A stretch of DNA of 64,000 nucleotides from Sporomusaceae bacterium FL31 (GTDB lineage Bacteria; Bacillota; Negativicutes; DSM-1736; Dendrosporobacteraceae): assembly GCA_003990955.1 (NCBI GenBank), contig BIFV01000007.1, forward strand, positions 134,866 to 198,865. The letters are read 5' to 3'. The first letter of the stretch is position 1. The number at the start of each line of letters is the position of its first letter. The notes under the pieces were generated by a model that searched no databases, was not told the origin of the DNA, and saw nothing but the letters and a program-made list of their open reading frames with translations. Positions 63,530-64,000 of this stretch are shown here, one piece after another. Both the position numbers and the translations under genes were made by a program.

Positions 63530-64000
63530 TTGCTATATATATGTTTATCACTATTAGGTTTCTGTATAGGGAGCTTTCTGAATGTCTGCATTTATCGATT
63601 ACCTCATGGTCAATCAATCAATCAGCCTCGATCACATTGCATGAATTGTAATACAATGCTTAAAACGCTCGATCTAATCCCAATCCTAAGCTGGCTTATC
63701 CTTGGTGGCCGCTGCCGCAACTGTGGCACACCTATCACTTTCCGCTATCCTGCAGTTGAACTGTTAACTGGCATTCTCTTTATATTCTGCTTCAACGAAT
63801 TCCACTTAGGCCCAGAGTTATTTAAAGCACTTATTCTAACGTCCTTTTTAATTGTCATTACTTATATTGACTATGATCACCAGCTTATCCTGGACAAAGT
63901 CGTTATCTGGCTGGCAGGAACTGGTGTAGTTATAAACTTATTTACCAATTACATAAACGTTTTAGCGAACTACGCTGGAATCACTACGTTCTTTTATGTC
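63530..64000 (+). CDS. pilD: Prepilin peptidase PilD, 3' end outside the window
   Basis: Aspartic membrane protease that cleaves and N-methylates prepilins. TTG 63530 follows AAGGAG; the frame is open to the last base (157 residues seen, family about 250). N-terminal membrane segment with GSFLNVCIYRLP, zinc CMNC and CRNC pairs, FRYPAVELLTG, and the first catalytic Asp in TYIDYDHQLILD. Likely processes the pilins here and in the island at 2.8-5.4 kb. Confidence 0.93.
   Translation, partial: MLYICLSLLGFCIGSFLNVCIYRLPHGQSINQPRSHCMNCNTMLKTLDLIPILSWLILGGRCRNCGTPITFRYPAVELLTGILFIFCFNEFHLGPELFKALILTSFLIVITYIDYDHQLILDKVVIWLAGTGVVINLFTNYINVLANYAGITTFFYV

Noticed and set aside
1..64000. CRISPR arrays, rRNA genes, insertion sequences
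   Set aside because: No regularly spaced repeats, no rRNA signatures and no transposase motifs were found.

Overview
The window looks like chromosome from a spore-forming, diderm Firmicute of the Negativicutes (Sporomusa/Pelosinus-like). Three things point there: low GC with strong AGGAGG-type ribosome sites and many GTG/TTG starts; sporulation genes (spoVS, ylbJ, a candidate spoVM); and a signal-peptide beta-barrel protein of outer-membrane type. The genus is an inference; no 16S gene is present.

Layout: 1-2052 is the end of the threonine branch (hom, thrB). tRNA-Pro(GGG) follows at 2100-2176. Its last 41 bases plus 4 more are repeated exactly at 5572-5616, enclosing about 3.4 kb with three prepilin-like genes, which looks like a small integrated element that has lost its integrase. 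5768-16312 carries separate metabolic and housekeeping units: a KimA-type K+ transporter, an aminotransferase with an SRPBCC protein, htpX, an M42 peptidase, a gamma-carbonic anhydrase, ndk, a cobalamin adenosyltransferase, a candidate spoVM and a second EF-G. Two minus-strand tRNAs (Gln-TTG, Pro-CGG) and a DUF4127 gene follow.

18456-25881 is the Bacillus ylbH-to-rpmF neighbourhood (rsmD, coaD, ylbJ, patatin-like, tmcAL, yceD, rpmF) with ackA placed inside it. 26021-34545 is the lipid operon fapR-plsX-fabH-fabK-fabD-fabG-acpP-(fabK-like)-fabF-rnc, with a candidate FapR operator over its own promoter start. 34592-54638 is the conserved smc-ftsY-ylxM-ffh-rpsP-khpA-ylqD-rimM-trmD-rplS-lepB-rbgA-rnhB block, continuing into a FliK-like protein, an FlhB-tail protein, an HD-GYP protein, yraN, ubiX, yifB and yqeG.

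54639-57662 is gene-poor accessory DNA with decayed sequence, an outer-membrane barrel gene, an orphan 65-residue gene and three small minus-strand genes, two of them very short. After aroE, the window ends with a type IV pilus operon (pilB, pilT, pilC, pilA, start of pilD). Its leader contains a recognisable cyclic-di-GMP-II riboswitch whose conserved 3' strand is also the 5' arm of a strong terminator. This predicts that c-di-GMP turns pilus transcription on. It is the most interesting regulatory element found; the tRNA-bounded pilin island is the second.
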